From: Ailanthus altissimus
Taxonomy: Eukaryota > Streptophyta > Magnoliopsida > Sapindales > Simaroubaceae
DNA: 64,000 nt
Reading direction: 5' to 3'
NCBI GenBank assembly: GCA_946807835.1
Contig: OX327703.1
Location: 7,447,501 to 7,511,500, forward strand
The position numbers were made by a program, and so were the translations under genes. This document shows positions 36,201 to 48,505 of the stretch, piece by piece; the first letter of the stretch is position 1, and each line of letters starts with the position of its first letter. Below the pieces are notes generated by a model. That model was not told where the DNA came from and did not search any database. It worked only from the letters and a program-made list of their open reading frames with translations.

Positions 36201-37638
36201 TGATGAACACTTGAAATTACACATTTAATAAGAGTTTTACATGATTGTTTTGTATTACTAGTGTATTTAATTTTCTTAACTTAAGTATGTTTACAATATT
36301 ATACTTAATTATCTTATAACTGTTTTGTGGCAGGTTCGGTAAAATGGGCATAACTTTGTACCTAAAGATCTAATTGAGGTGATTCTTAATCCTGTGCAGA
36401 GCTGACTCAATGGGCTAACATATTGTATTTCACAAAGCATTGGAAATTCGAGTGTTTAGAGGGTGAAAATTGGCCTAGAAAAGAATTGATCTGCAGTACA
36501 GGCCCAGTTTGAATAGTTATCTGTATTTGGCCCATAACTATAGAAATACGTATCTAATACGTATGAGATCACTCAATTTGGAAAGATAAGAGACTTATCT
36601 ACAACTTTTATGTTTTGAGTGACAGCTAATTCGGATCACATCAATTCCAAATTGGATAATCAAGTGGGTGCCCAAGTGATAATGAATGCAAATTATTTTG
36701 CCACCATTCTTGACTTTCATCAACCAAGTGGTTCCCTCCAAATTTGTCTCGATTTATTCATGTTTTTCTATAAATAGGTGGCTTGTTTATGCTTAAAGAA
36801 TGTAATTAGAAAGTTAGAATTTAGTTCAAAATACTTTTCCTTTGTATCCATTTCCTTGTACTATTATTTCTCTTGTTTACTATTAAGTCATGTTATTTCT
36901 TCTTCCATTTCTTTTCTTTTCATTTAGTTTTATTATGTCCAAATAATTTTGTTTAAGCTAAGGTGAAAGGGTGAAGCTCTTGGCAAGGTAATAAGATATG
37001 TTTAATATTTATTCATGAATTTAATGCTTCATTTTTAAGTTATGCAAATTTATATATGATGTATTTATTTTGTTTGTAGAATTAATACCCTTTCTTCTAA
37101 AGTGGTGATTCTTGATTTATTATTGACAAACTTAATACTTGGCACAATAAATTCTTGAAACCATTTACAAGATTTGGTTTATATAACCTTTCTTGTAAAG
37201 TGGGAGTCTTGATTTATTGTAGACAAATATAAAGATTGGCATAATAAATACTTGAACCCATTTATAAGATTTGGTGTATAATAATTGAAAGAAATAAATA
37301 CTAATCAATATATAAATGATGATGAACCTTAATTGCTATATTTTCCAGTTTGAACCTCCTTTGTGAGAGGATTCCAATTGAGTTATAAAAAAATAAAAAG
37401 TTAAATATATTTTTATTTCTTATGCCAAGAGTGAATCTCCATAACCTTAGCTTTTTATTTGAATTGGTTAATTGAAATAATATTTATAAACATCTTATAC
37501 TGCATTAATTATCTTTAAAGTGTTTATAATTTGTAATTTTAATTCTACTTCCCTGTGGATCGACCCCGTTCTCATCGGATTATTTATTACTTCGACAATC
37601 CTGCACTTGGGAATAACTTCTATATTTTGAACGTGTCA
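36201..37638 (+). repeat. 3' LTR of the LOG-carrying gypsy element
   Basis: 1438 bp, starts TGATGAACACTTG and ends GAACGTGTCA. Followed by GTATT, the right target duplication (37639-37643). Confidence 0.95.
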
Positions 37639-37643
37639 GTATT

Positions 37644-38156
37644 TTGACCCACCAACAGTATACTAGGCTAAACCTTTTGGATTTTGTTGGCATTTTGACC
37701 TGTCAACATTATTGTTTGGTCTAATTTTTAGAGTTTTATTGGCATTTTGACTCGCTAACATTAATTATCCACTATTTTAAGTATTATGGAATAAAGTTAC
37801 ATAACAATTTTGTTGATAAAAGATCATAATTTAGAGTGGTTGTGTACTCATCTGTCATGAGACCAATCATGATAAAATTTTCGGGACTTTTATAGTGTTA
37901 TGCCGATTTTGGGTAGATGTTTAATTTTGTGTTGTGGATTATATATATATATATTTTTACCGAGATCTATACGGGTGTGGTATTACATTATCAGTAAATG
38001 ATTACTTAGTGATGCTTATGTTGGTAAAGAGATTGGTTGGATATTTAGTACTGAGTGACCTTGTTGCTTTGTTGGTGACAGATCATTGCTAGTCTTGTAT
38101 GGAATTGGTTTGCTTTATCTAAGTTTAGAGTTTTTCCATTTTTCTTATATATATTA
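37644..38156 (+). other. copia B untranslated leader, right part
   Basis: Continues the leader after the gypsy insertion. Three GGCATTTTGACYYRYYAACA-like phrases (near 37646, 37690 and 37740) form a short loose tandem repeat. Confidence 0.5.
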
Positions 38157-39150
38157 TTGTTGATGGAGAGACATTTTGAAAAGCACATGAATCATATCGA
38201 TTGCATAATTCTTTTTTACATGCTTACTAATATCATTATTGATTCTTTATCAGTTGATGCTTTGTCATCTCTCCAACTCGCTTTCATTAAGACTTTGACT
38301 AGGACTAATTATGATAATTGGCATGAGTCCATTATTATTTATATGTCACTCATGGACAAAGACTTGGCATTGAGGAAGATCATCCCACTATGCTCACAAA
38401 TGTTAGTACTATTGCTGAGAAAGCATATTGGGTGGCATAGGATCATTCTAATAGGGTATGCCTTAATGTAATGCAGTACATCATTGATAGATCCATTCGA
38501 AATAGCATTACTTCTTGTGAGTATGCCAAGAAATTTTTGAATGCTGTTGGTAGAAACTTTAAGAAAATTGATAAGACTGAAAAAGCCAACTATATGAGGT
38601 TGTTTTCTCATATCGAATATGATGGCATTTTTGGGGGTCAGATAGCATATATTGATAATGACCAACTATCATAAGAAGTTGAAAGATATAAGTGTTTTAT
38701 TGGCAGATGATTTCCTTATTTATAGGATTCTTGAATCGCTTTCACTTTAGTTTGCCAATCTGAAAAATAATTATAACACCCGAAAGGAAGAATTAAACCT
38801 TGATGAAATGATAGCTTATGTAGTTCAGGAGGAGGAAACTTTAAGGAAAGATCAGTCTTACACTGCCATAATGGTTACTCAATACGGTAGGAGTATAAAG
38901 AAAAATCTCTTAAGGGTTACTAGTAAGTCCTTTAAGAGGACAAAATTTAAAAAGAAATCTCTACAATCTAATGTCACTTCCGCTAGTAGATTTAATTTAG
39001 AGATATTTAAAGGAAAATGCTTATTTTGTTACAAGCATGGGCACAAGAAAATGAACTGCTATGAACATAAGGCATGGTTGGAAAAGAAAGATATTTCTTT
39101 TTCCTTTATGATATATGAGTCCAACCTTATTAATGTTCCTTCTAATACTT
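38157..39150 (+). pseudogene. copia B gag with CCHC knuckle, frameshifted
   Basis: Pieces in two frames carry a UBN2-type gag: LTRTNYDNWHESIIIYMSLMD near 38310, a middle part at 38471-38670, and the zinc knuckle CLFCYKHGHKKMNC at 39018-39059. Several stops and frame changes lie between them. Confidence 0.8.
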
Positions 39151-39487
39151 AGTGGTTAGATACTGGTGTGACCATTAATGTTACAAATTCTTTATAGGAA
39201 TTTAGAAGTTGTAGGGAACCCACTGAAGGAGAGTTAATTGTGAACATGTGCAATAGTGTGAAAGCCAATGTTGAACGTATAGGAGTTGTTAGATTGCATT
39301 TGGAATCTGGCCACTTTATTGACTTATCAAATATAACTTATATTCCCTCAATTATGAGAAACTTGATATCTATTTCTTTCTTGGATAAGTGTGGTTATAC
39401 TTTTCATTTTGGTGATAGAAAAAAGTACTTTTATTTTATAATTCCATGCTTGTTAGTTCAGGCATTCTATGTCATGGCTTGTAGATG
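39151..39487 (+). pseudogene. copia B protease and pre-integrase region
   Basis: WLDTGVTINVTNSL at about 39152 is the copia protease active-site context (DTG). It continues to LSNITYIPSIMRNLISISFLDKCG, the usual segment before the integrase zinc finger. A TAG interrupts it after TNSL. Confidence 0.8.
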
Positions 39488-40720
39488 ATTGATTTGTCTC
39501 ATGATATAGGCCAATCTTCTTCTAATGCTCATGTTATGAATGTTGTTGGCTCAAAACATGGGAGAATGAATGATAATTCCTCTATGTTATGGTATAAGTG
39601 TTTGGATCACATTTCGAGACAAATGATGGAAAGGCTCATCAGAGATGGTTTTCTCTATAACTTGGACTTATCTGATTTTGGCACCTGTATTGATTATGTC
39701 AAAGGTAAGCTCACTGCTAAAACCAGGAGAGATAAAACTAGTAGAAGTTAAGAGGTTTTAGAGCTAATACATACAAATATTTATTGGCCATTTACTCCTG
39801 CTGTTATAAGAGGTTATAAATACTTTATCACTTTTATAGATGTCTTTTCTTGTTATGGTCATATTGAGCTTCTTACTAAAAATCTAATTCCTTAAATGCC
39901 TTTAAAGCTTTTAAGGCTATGGTGGAGCTTCAGAAAGGGAAGAAGATTAAGGCAGTAAGATCTGATAGAGGTGGTGAGTATTATAGACGATATAATGAAA
40001 CTGGGCGTAATCCTGGACCTTTTGCTAGATTTCTCCATAAATATGGCATAGTTGCTTAGTATACTATAACTGAGACACCTGAACAGAATGGGATTGCAAA
40101 ATGTAAGAATTGTACTCTTTTAGATATGGTGCAATGTATGCTTAATAACTCCACTTTACCTAATTTTCTGTATGGTGAAGCATTAAGGACTACAACCTAT
40201 ATTCTTAATCAAATACCCACTAAATCAGTGCCTAAAACTCCATATGAATTATAGTCATGCAAGAAACCCAGCTTGCATCATTTTCATGTCTGGAGCTGTA
40301 GAGCAAAAGTGATACCTCATAATCCGTAATTAAGAAAACTTGATTCGAGAATTGTTAGTGGTTATTTTATTGGCTATTGCATAAGCTTAAGGGGTTTTAG
40401 GTTCTACTGTCCTTCACATACTGCTAGAATCATTGAGTCTGATCACGCCATTTATTTTGAGGATGACCATAATAGTGGGAGTTCTAAGTCTCTTGATATT
40501 ACCTTGAGAGAAGATTGTGTGGTTTTGCCTAACTCATTATCTTTGACTCCTATAGTGGGATTACCACATGCTGATCATGATATTGTTCCTCCTCAGTTAG
40601 AGTCTCATCATAATACAATAGATATAATTGTAGAGAATAATACTGATAATATGCCATTGAGGAGATCTAATAGGATAAAGAGACTTGCAATTTTTTATGA
40701 CTATGTGGTCTATTTGTAGA
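39488..40720 (+). pseudogene. copia B integrase
   Basis: GAG-pre-integrase segment MLWYKCLDHISRQMMERLIRDG near 39585. Core fragments follow: ELIHTNIYWPF, VRSDRGGEYY (second Asp), and [11 protein letters not shown], where the usual E-R is changed to C-K. The tail has an LRRSNRIKRL motif near 40650. Stops and frameshifts throughout. Confidence 0.8.
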
Positions 40721-40729
40721 AACATGAGT

Positions 40730-42325
40730 TTGATATTAATATATTCTCGGAACCTGCTACATTTAAGGAGGGAATCAGTAGTTCTGAATCTTTATCTTGG
40801 GTACATGCCATGTATGATGAAATGGCATCCATGTGTCATAATGATGTTTAGGATTTAGTTGATTTGCCAGATGGAAGTAAGCCAATTAGTTGCAAATGGA
40901 TTTTTAAAACTAAAAGAGATGTTAGGGGTTAGGCAGAAAGGTATAAGGCTAGGCTTGTGGCCAAGGGCATTAATTAGAGAGAAGATGTTGATTATAAAGA
41001 AATCTTCTCACCCGTTTCTATTAAGGACTGATTTCAGATTATTATGGCATTAGTAGTTCATTTTGATTTAGAGTTACATCAGATGGACGTTAAGATAACT
41101 TTTCTCAATGAAAGTTTGTATAAAGACATGTATATGGTGTAACGTAAAGGATTTGTTGAAGCTAGTAAAGAACACATGGTATGTAAGCTTAAGAAGTCTA
41201 TTTATTGGCTTAAACAGGTATCCAAACAATGGTATTTGAAGTTTAATGAGATTGTCACCTCTTATGGTTTTCAGAAGAATGTTGTAGATCAATGTATATG
41301 TCTAAGGATTAGTGGGAGCAGTTATGTTTTTTTGATTCTTTATGTTGATGATATATTGCTTGTAACTAATGACACTGATATTTTATTTGAGACAAAACAC
41401 ATGTTGTCCTGTCATTTTGATATGAAGGATCTAGAAGAGACCCATTATGTTTTAAGGATTGAGATTCTATGTGACAGATTTAGAGGTGTTCTTGTATTCT
41501 TTTAAAAGAGTTATATTGAACGTATTCTGAGTAAGTTCAATGTACAGCTATGTGCTTTTAGAAAAGCATCTATTGCGAAAGGTGACATTTTGTCAAGATC
41601 TCAATGTCCATAGAGTGACAATGATAGGAGTCATATAAAGACAATCCTATATGCATCAGTTATAGGTAGTTTGATGTATGCTCAAGTTTGTACATGTCCT
41701 GACATAGCTTATGCTGTGGGAGTACTTAAGAGATACTTGAGCGATCCGAGCATCAATCACTAGAAATCCACAAAGAAAGTACTTAGATATTTACAGGGCA
41801 CCAAAGATTTTATGTTGACATATCCATAATCCAACATTCTTGACTTGGTTGGATATTATGATGTTGATCGGGTTGTCCAAATGATATGAAATTCACTTCT
41901 GATTATATATTCATGATGGCTAAAGGAGCTATTTCCTAAAAAAGTGTCAAGCAGACACTTACAACTTCATCAATCATTAAGGCGGCTACATGTCATGTTA
42001 TAAGGCTACATGTCATGCTATTTGGATGCAGAATATTTTCTCAGGGCTAAATTTTGTGTTGTCCATACCAAAGTAGATGGAGATCTATTGTGATAATTCT
42101 ATAGCAGTTACTTTCTCTTGTAAAACTAGGAGTTCCTCACGCTCAAAGCATATTGATATTAAGTATCTATTTGTGAGAGAGAAAGTTGTTTAATCTTTTG
42201 TTATTTTTGAGCATATTCCTATAGAGCTTATGTTAGCCGACCTACTAACTAAAGGTTTAGCTCCCAAAGTCTTTAGTGAGCATATGACTCATATGGGATT
42301 AATAGAGTCTTTTGTTATAATGTGA
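40730..42325 (+). pseudogene. copia B reverse transcriptase and RNase H
   Basis: RT motifs: CKWIFKTKRD near 40892, HQMDVKITFLN (D of the first motif), LKKSIYWLKQVSKQWYLKF, and the catalytic YVDD at about 41341. RNase H remnants end with MLADLLTKGLAPKVFSEH near 42260. At least a dozen stops and shifts. Confidence 0.85.
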
Positions 42326-42893
42326 TAGTAAGAGCTCTTGATTATGTAAATTAGTTGCAACTATAATATATTTGTGTGATTGTTCACACTTTTATGATTG
42401 CTTGCATATTATGCGGTTAATTTGCCATATATATTGTTATACGTGCATTTTGTGGATATTTTATTATATTGTAAGATTGTAATCTAAGGCATTTAACCCG
42501 TCTCAGTGCACTTTCTTTTATGATTTAGCCTCATTTTAGTTTTAAGGAAACATAGCATCTTAGAGACATTTTGTTGTAGTCTCATTATAGAAAGTTGTGT
42601 GAGTATTCCAGAGATATTTTGTATTAGTCTCATTTTGGTGAGATGCAAAGACCTTATAGAAATAGACATATTAATCACTTTGTCGTATTATTTCTAAATC
42701 ACACTTGTATACTACTATTATGTCACATGTTTATAGGTATTTTGTTGTATGTTGAGCATCCTGTCGGTGCCCATGTAACTTGATGCTTATAGACACATTT
42801 TGGACATTATTGTGTTTTAGGTGATATGCTCACATTAACATCTTTTAATGAAGTCATATATAGACTAATCTGGTACTGAAATGGTTTATGCTG

Positions 42894-42907
42894 TCCAAGT
42901 GGGAGAT
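42894..42907 (+). other. copia B polypurine tract
   Basis: CCAAGTGGGAGAT directly precedes the 3' LTR. This phrase is the classic copia priming site for plus-strand synthesis. Confidence 0.85.
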
Positions 42908-43470
42908 TGTTGAAATATTTTATTTAATCTTCTTATTTTTGATGGACTGGCATAATCATTCCTTTTTATTGTTAAACAAAGTTGATTATTACGTGACTGG
43001 TGTTAAATTATTTAGAGTATTTTTTAACTTATTTTGTTAGTGATCACAATATTGTTAATAAGTCATTTTAGTACACTTATATTTAGTAGTATATTATTTG
43101 GACAAGTGTGACAATTTATGGATATTATTTGTGACCCATAATAGAATGGGTATTGTGTATTTTCCTATTGTAAGGAGGTCTCTATCCTTATCCTATATAT
43201 TATGAGGCTAGCCCATTAAATTCATAATTATTACTGTATATGGTAGATGGTAGAATTTCTTCTCTTTCTCTTTTCTTCTCTCATCTCCCGTATCTTTCTC
43301 AAACATAAAGAATTGGCAACAAAACCAATTCTCATAGTCGCCTAAATTCAGCCAAATTAAAAGGAATTCTAATGGCCTCAAGCTCAAGTATGCATTCTAA
43401 ACTCTTAATACTTATGTGTTGTTGATAAAAATATTAGATTTTGGGTTTATTGAGAAATACATTTTTAACA
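42908..43470 (+). repeat. 3' LTR of copia B (563 bp)
   Basis: Starts TGTTGAAATATTTT and ends TTTTTAACA, followed by the target duplication AGTTA (43471-43475). It is the uninterrupted reference for the split 5' LTR. Confidence 0.92.
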
Positions 43471-43475
43471 AGTTA

Positions 43476-44389
43476 TTGTTTAGTTTTCATTCTTTTAATG
43501 TTGGAAGACAATTATTATGTTGACAGACAATTATGTAATAAATTTGTAATTTGTAATTTATAATTTTATAATTATTTAAAAATTTTACAATGCAATAAAA
43601 AAAAAGTCAGGACACACTTTCGAACATCAAAATTCCATGGACAAAATGAAATCATACACAAATATGTGACAATAATGCAAATCTAAGACAAAATTTTTGT
43701 TAGAAATTGAATAATATACCATTATTATTTTCTAGCCAATCAAATGTGAAATTTAGAACTCTTAAATTTAGTGTTATCTAACTTTTATATTTCTCAAATG
43801 ATGCCATAAAATAACATATTTGACAAAGTTGATACATACTCACAATATTTCAATTTTCTAGTTTCTATCCTCGTAAAATCCACTACAAGGTTTTGAAATG
43901 CTATCAATTGAAATGATCGCTTATTGTGCAATTTGTTTACATAAAAACTAACCATAATTTAGCCAATTGTTGAAATTATTTTAATGGATAAGAGAGACAT
44001 CAATGAGTGGATTGGTGCATAAACAATCGCAAGAACATGATTATGTTTACCTTATTAACAACTTATTTTTAGGTATATTTATTTTAAAAGTTATTCAATG
44101 ATTTGTTAAAATATATATTATTATATATAAGATATATATAATGCATAACATATAAAATTAATATAAATAGAAGAATAAGAAAACTAGCCTTAGGCATAGT
44201 AAAGGTGTGTTAAGGAGTATTGTCTTAAAGTCAAATAGCCATCCTCTTATATGAATATTGATGGATCTATGTGACTCTAATATTCAACTTTATGCTCCCA
44301 ACTACTCTTCTAAATGAGCAAGATCACCAAAATATCTGTAGAGGGGATAGAAAATAGTGACACTTAGTCCAACAGTAAGGAGCCTAATC
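43476..44389. other. intergenic AT-rich stretch with one member of a direct repeat
   Basis: No gene. 43936-44065 is about 85% identical by eye to 47879-48005 in the same orientation (AAACTAACYATAATTTAGCC and following). Confidence 0.6.
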
Positions 44390-46600
44390 CAGTACTCAAG
44401 CTTAAGCTTTCTAAGTACCTAGCTTAGAGGGAGCTGCCTCAGTGGGATTGAGCCTGAACTATAATATTCGAGATTCAATAACTTAACCCATTGAGCTCAT
44501 GTAGTAGGACCTAAGCCATGCCACGTGTCTTCACTCAGTCCCTGTATCAGAGGATACGTCATCCTGGTTCAAATGCCTGCACACGTCAATGCCACTCAAA
44601 TCTTGCCATGTCATTAGTGGGACCTATTGGAGGAATACACTAGCTATCTGTCCTAGAGATAAGGTTAGATAGAGGAATCTTCGAAGGCACAACGAATAGG
44701 TGCCATATCAGCTTAGGCTACCATGTCAGTACAACGCCCATTAAAGGAGCACCTAGATACCACCTCAGCTAGCTATTAAACCTAGAGGATAAGATTGGAT
44801 GAGAAAATCTCTAAAGAACTAATAGCCGAGCATAACGTTAGTAGGACTCAGAGCATTGGTCACTGTTGACACTATAAACAGCAACTGTCTGGGATAGTTG
44901 CGCAATTCAATACTGTTCCCATTGAGCACAGGGAGACAGAGTCAGAAGACCCCTCAATGCTCCTTAGACCTCACCAACTCAAGGCTGACAGGTTAAAAAG
45001 TGACCAATCACATTATACCTAATACTTCAGATGTCAAGAAAAATTAAATGATCCATATGTCTATCCAAAGTGAAATTCTTTGAAATGCCCTTCATGATAG
45101 TACCTGTTTGCCACTAGTAGCTCGTCACGTGTTGCCTTTGAGGAGAGTTCTCCAGCTGACACCCTCTAAGTTCAAGTTAAGTCTTCAGAATGCAAAAGTG
45201 AAGAGAATAATTAGTATTTTCAAAATTCAAATTCTCTCTCTAGTAAGCCAAATTTTTTACCTTCTCTAATCTTTCTTTACTTTCTTTGGGGCAAGTTAAC
45301 TTTAGGGAACCTTTTTCAAAGCATTTTCACTTGATTTGAGCGTCGAAGGGCTGACCTCTGATCCTTATTGTTTTTTGCTTCTCAGGTAACCTTAGGTTCC
45401 ATCAGTCAGTTCAGCTATAGTTTTGAGTTAAGCTATTTCTCAGCCTAATCTCATACGTTCACCATCATCACAGTCATAATCTCATCATTTGGCAATTGGA
45501 GGCCAAAGAACTCAAACTTTCTCATTATCCCTTTTACTCACATGACTTGAGTTAGAGGCCGAGCCTCCCATAGGACAAAAATTAGCCCTAACATTCTGGC
45601 ATCGTTTGTGGAAAGTTAAGAAAAGCCTTGTTTTTAGATGTTACGCCAAGTTTGACTAGCCAATAGTGTGTACAAGCCCTTCACTATTTTTAAAACATCA
45701 AGAGATACAAGGGTCATGTTTAGAAATCCACAAGTTAAGAGAGTGGTTGAAGATTTAGAAGAGCTCGTGCAAAGGTTTCTCAAGCAAGCTAAAGGAAACA
45801 CCTCACGGGGTGCCTGACAGAGATGCTTTGATTATATAGAAGCAGTTCAAAGAATTTGCTAAAGAACTACACCATGCAATAACTAGTGTCGCTGGAGGTC
45901 AGAGAAGGATGGAGAAAGAGATTTGTGGGCCAACTCAGGCCACCTCTACTCACTCTTACCCCGAACAGTCCAAGAGCCACTATTCTAGAGAGCCTAGACA
46001 GAGTGGACAGGCCAACAAGAGTAAATCAGTGCCTCACACCCACAGAGAGCTTTACTCTATAGTAGAATGCCGATCCATAAATGTAAAGGAGAGAGGACTG
46101 AAGCAACATGTTATGAGTGACCTTCGGGACTCCCTCAATGCCAAGCGCCAAGCTCATAAGGAGGCAGAAGACACCGAGGTGAGTACCACCATGGCCAAGC
46201 TTTTGAAGAAAGTTAACAAAATCCAATGAGATTTGGATGACATCTACCGAGCAAAGAATGTTGCCCCTAGTCCAATCTTGATAGTGGAGGCTAGGCCTTC
46301 TTTTATAGAAGGAATCAAGAGTGTTGCCTCCAAAGTTCAGGATACCGTAGATCACTAACTATGAGGGAAAGATTGACCCAGCAGCCCACTTGGAACTCTA
46401 CAGAGATCATATAATCCAAGGAATGAGAGAAGACGCTATGTATTACTTGTTTCCCCACACTTTGTATGAAATAACTCGAGCTTAATTTTGAAGCTTAGAG
46501 CCAGAGTTATTTAGTAGCTTTAACCAGATAGAGGAAAGGCCCAGGATTCTTCCACTTTGATGTATGTAAGATAGGGAGCAAGAACAAAATCGTAATGACC
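44390..46600 (+). mobile_element. decayed Tat-type Ty3/gypsy element: LTR, primer site, gag
   Basis: An LTR (about 44390-45592) ends ATTAGCCCTAACA. After TTC comes TGGCATCGTTTGTGGAAA (45596-45613), a mutated form of the TGGCGCCGTTTGTGGGAA-like primer site of Tat elements. gag remnants follow. One continuous piece is 45909-46227. After it comes YEGKIDPAAHLELYRDH, then YYLFPHTL, then SLEPELFSSFNQ, the Retrotrans_gag core of this lineage. No pol is recognisable, so the 3' part has been lost. The left LTR boundary is approximate. Confidence 0.65.
45909..46600 (+). pseudogene. Tat-type gag remnant
   Basis: Charged N-terminal part (106 codons, 45909-46229) followed, through stops and a frame change near 46355, by the gag core that binds neighbouring subunits in the virus-like particle. 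Recognised from the order DPAAHLELYRD / FPHTL / SLEPELF.SFNQ. Not functional. Confidence 0.6.
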
Positions 46601-46609
46601 CAGGTTTAA

Positions 46610-47300
46610 AGTGAAAAATACCACATTATATGGGAGACTTACTATTATACGATGAAAGTTGACGCTCGATCTGTTGGCAATGTTCAAGGTGACATGCATG
46701 GATTAGTTCTCGGATATAAGACCTAGATATTTTAGAGATGTTGTTGCACTAAGTCTTGTTACGATAGGTGTACACTGTTAATTTGCATGAGGAATTGTAG
46801 TTCCTAACTAGGAATAGATGGTTTGGTTCTCTCACAGGGGTTTTATACTGAATACAAGATTGTAAATAGGAGATTACTCGCCTGTCTAAGATTTAGAGAG
46901 AAAATTATGGAGCCGACAATGATAGCAATAGTGAAAGGAGGGCAAACGTTTGACGTATGAGAAATTGGGTAGTGGTACAATGCTATGGACTTTGCAAACA
47001 TCAACAATGAAGATGCGATAAAGCTTATTTTGGTATATCTGTTTCATAAATTATCCATATAACACCTGTAGAGAGGTTTAGTACTTTATGCTACACATTG
47101 TGGATGATTCGGAGGATTTCAATAATTATCTATTGAGGAATATACCGTGGTCCGCTCTCTATAATTTACTTAGCACAATGTGCTTTAAAAAGTTGAACAA
47201 AGTCAGAATTGGGTCTGCAGATGCCAAAGAGAAAAATAATGTGTTAAGTTTTTCATTTACTTTTCTAGTACGTAATTTTCTTAAAATTAATCACTAATGT
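46610..47300 (+). pseudogene. fragment resembling DUF1985 of Ulp1-type plant transposons
   Basis: NINNEDAIKLILVYLFHKL followed, after a frame change, by DDSEDFNNYLLRNIPWSALYNLLS. The pair of motifs (EDAIKL..LYL, then VDD...FN.YPWGS..Y) is typical of the DUF1985 domain carried with Ulp1-like proteases by plant MULE-type transposons. Stops are frequent. Judged by eye only. Confidence 0.4.
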
Positions 47301-48389
47301 AGTTCTTTACTTTTACCAAGTAATTTTTTTTTGTTGTTCTTAATTAATTATTAGGTATAGATATACGAGGTCATATTAGTCTGTGGGGAAGTATTTGTAC
47401 GTCGAGTCATTGACTGCTTCCTTCGTATGTTAAACTAAGCGAACATAGGGACTATAATTGAAAAAATTATGAAAATGTTTTATAAGCATGAGCATGTATA
47501 TTGTGCTTTACTCTATTTCATTGCATTTTTTAATATTATATTATAACTATCAACTGCTTCGTTTCTAATTCTGATACATAAATTCTTAACGGCTGATTTT
47601 GTAAGCTATTATGGTACATCACAGGTTAGTACCATAAGAACATGAATTACAAGAAGAGGCTATCAAGAGGCTCCGAAACTTGGGGATACCGTTGGGGATT
47701 TATATTGAGTACTTGCCATATACAGGTTATGTACAGTCCCAATAAGCTCCTTTCGATCTAGTCATCCTAACAGGGATGTGATGTGGATGTGGATGTAGTC
47801 GATGGTCCGAAAGTCTCTAAAATAACAATATAAACTCTTAACGATTTTACTTATTGTAATTTTTAACATTCATGAAAGTAATTTATTTACATAAAAACTA
47901 ACTATAATTTAGCCAATAGTTGAAATTATTTTAACGTATAAAAGAGACATCAATCAGTGGCATTGCTGCACAATCAATCATGAAAACACAATTATGTTCA
48001 TTAGTATTTTCTAACACGTAATGATTTACATGCCCTAATTACTCCTGAGGCACACATATAAGATAGTATACATTTTTAAGTTAGGACATGCCATTTTTTT
48101 TTTGTGTAGATAATACTCTAGTTACATCAACATTATTTAAATACTTAGTGCAAAGCACTATAACTTCTTCCAAAATGTAATCACTTAACATTTTGGAAGT
48201 TGAGTAGTTGAAATTATGCATATGTAGTTGAGATTAACATTTTGCATCAACATACAACTCTTTGTGTAGTTGAGATTACGCATATAACCCTTTAACATTT
48301 TCATGTAACTTTTAAAGAGATACATCCATCACATGTAAATACGTCATAAAGTTCCACTTATCTAGTGAGGTGTATAGCACTTGTCAGGG
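47301..48389. other. intergenic with second copy of a direct repeat
   Basis: No gene. 47879-48005 repeats 43936-44065. The region 47590-47830 may still belong to the transposon fragment on its left. Confidence 0.5.
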
Positions 48390-48505
48390 GATTAAGTTTA
48401 ATGTCCAAACATCCAACGTAAAAGACTAATTTATTAGGTGGAGTGACTCTTCTCTTTATAAATCTTATTATCTTTTCACTTCTCTCCAATGTGAGACAAT
48501 AACTC
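48390..48505. repeat. TRIM-like LTR fragment
   Basis: AAAAGACTAATTTATTAGGTGG ... TATAAATC ... CCAATGTGAGACA matches the layout and several words of the small LTRs at 11578-11694 and 11970-12085. Likely a solo LTR of a related miniature element. No flanking duplication was checked. Confidence 0.4.

Larger units (their letters stand above)
25589..37638 (+). mobile_element. Athila-type Ty3/gypsy element carrying a cysteine-rich ORF and a LOG gene (12,050 bp)
   Basis: Two 1438-bp LTRs, a perfect GTATT target duplication, a tRNA-Asp primer site and gag-protease-RT-RNase H-integrase in the gypsy order define a complete insertion in the leader of copia B. Between integrase and the 3' LTR, where Athila elements may carry an env-like gene, this one has a 145-residue cysteine-rich ORF and a cytokinin-activating LOG gene. 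The LTRs differ at about two dozen positions by eye (near 1.7%) without indels, so the insertion is recent. gag has three in-frame stops and pol four, so this copy cannot move on its own. Confidence 0.95.
21652..43470 (+). mobile_element. Ty1/copia retrotransposon B, split by two nested insertions
   Basis: 5' LTR (21652-24990, itself split), primer site, gag, protease, integrase, reverse transcriptase and RNase H remnants (38157-42325), polypurine tract and 3' LTR (42908-43470). The five bases AGTTA stand on both sides (21647-21651 and 43471-43475), so the ends are certain. Without the LTR-like insert (21911-24676) and the gypsy element (25589-37638) the element is about 7 kb, a normal copia size. 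The coding region is full of stops and frameshifts, and the LTRs are clearly diverged, so it is much older than the gypsy element inside it. Confidence 0.93.
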
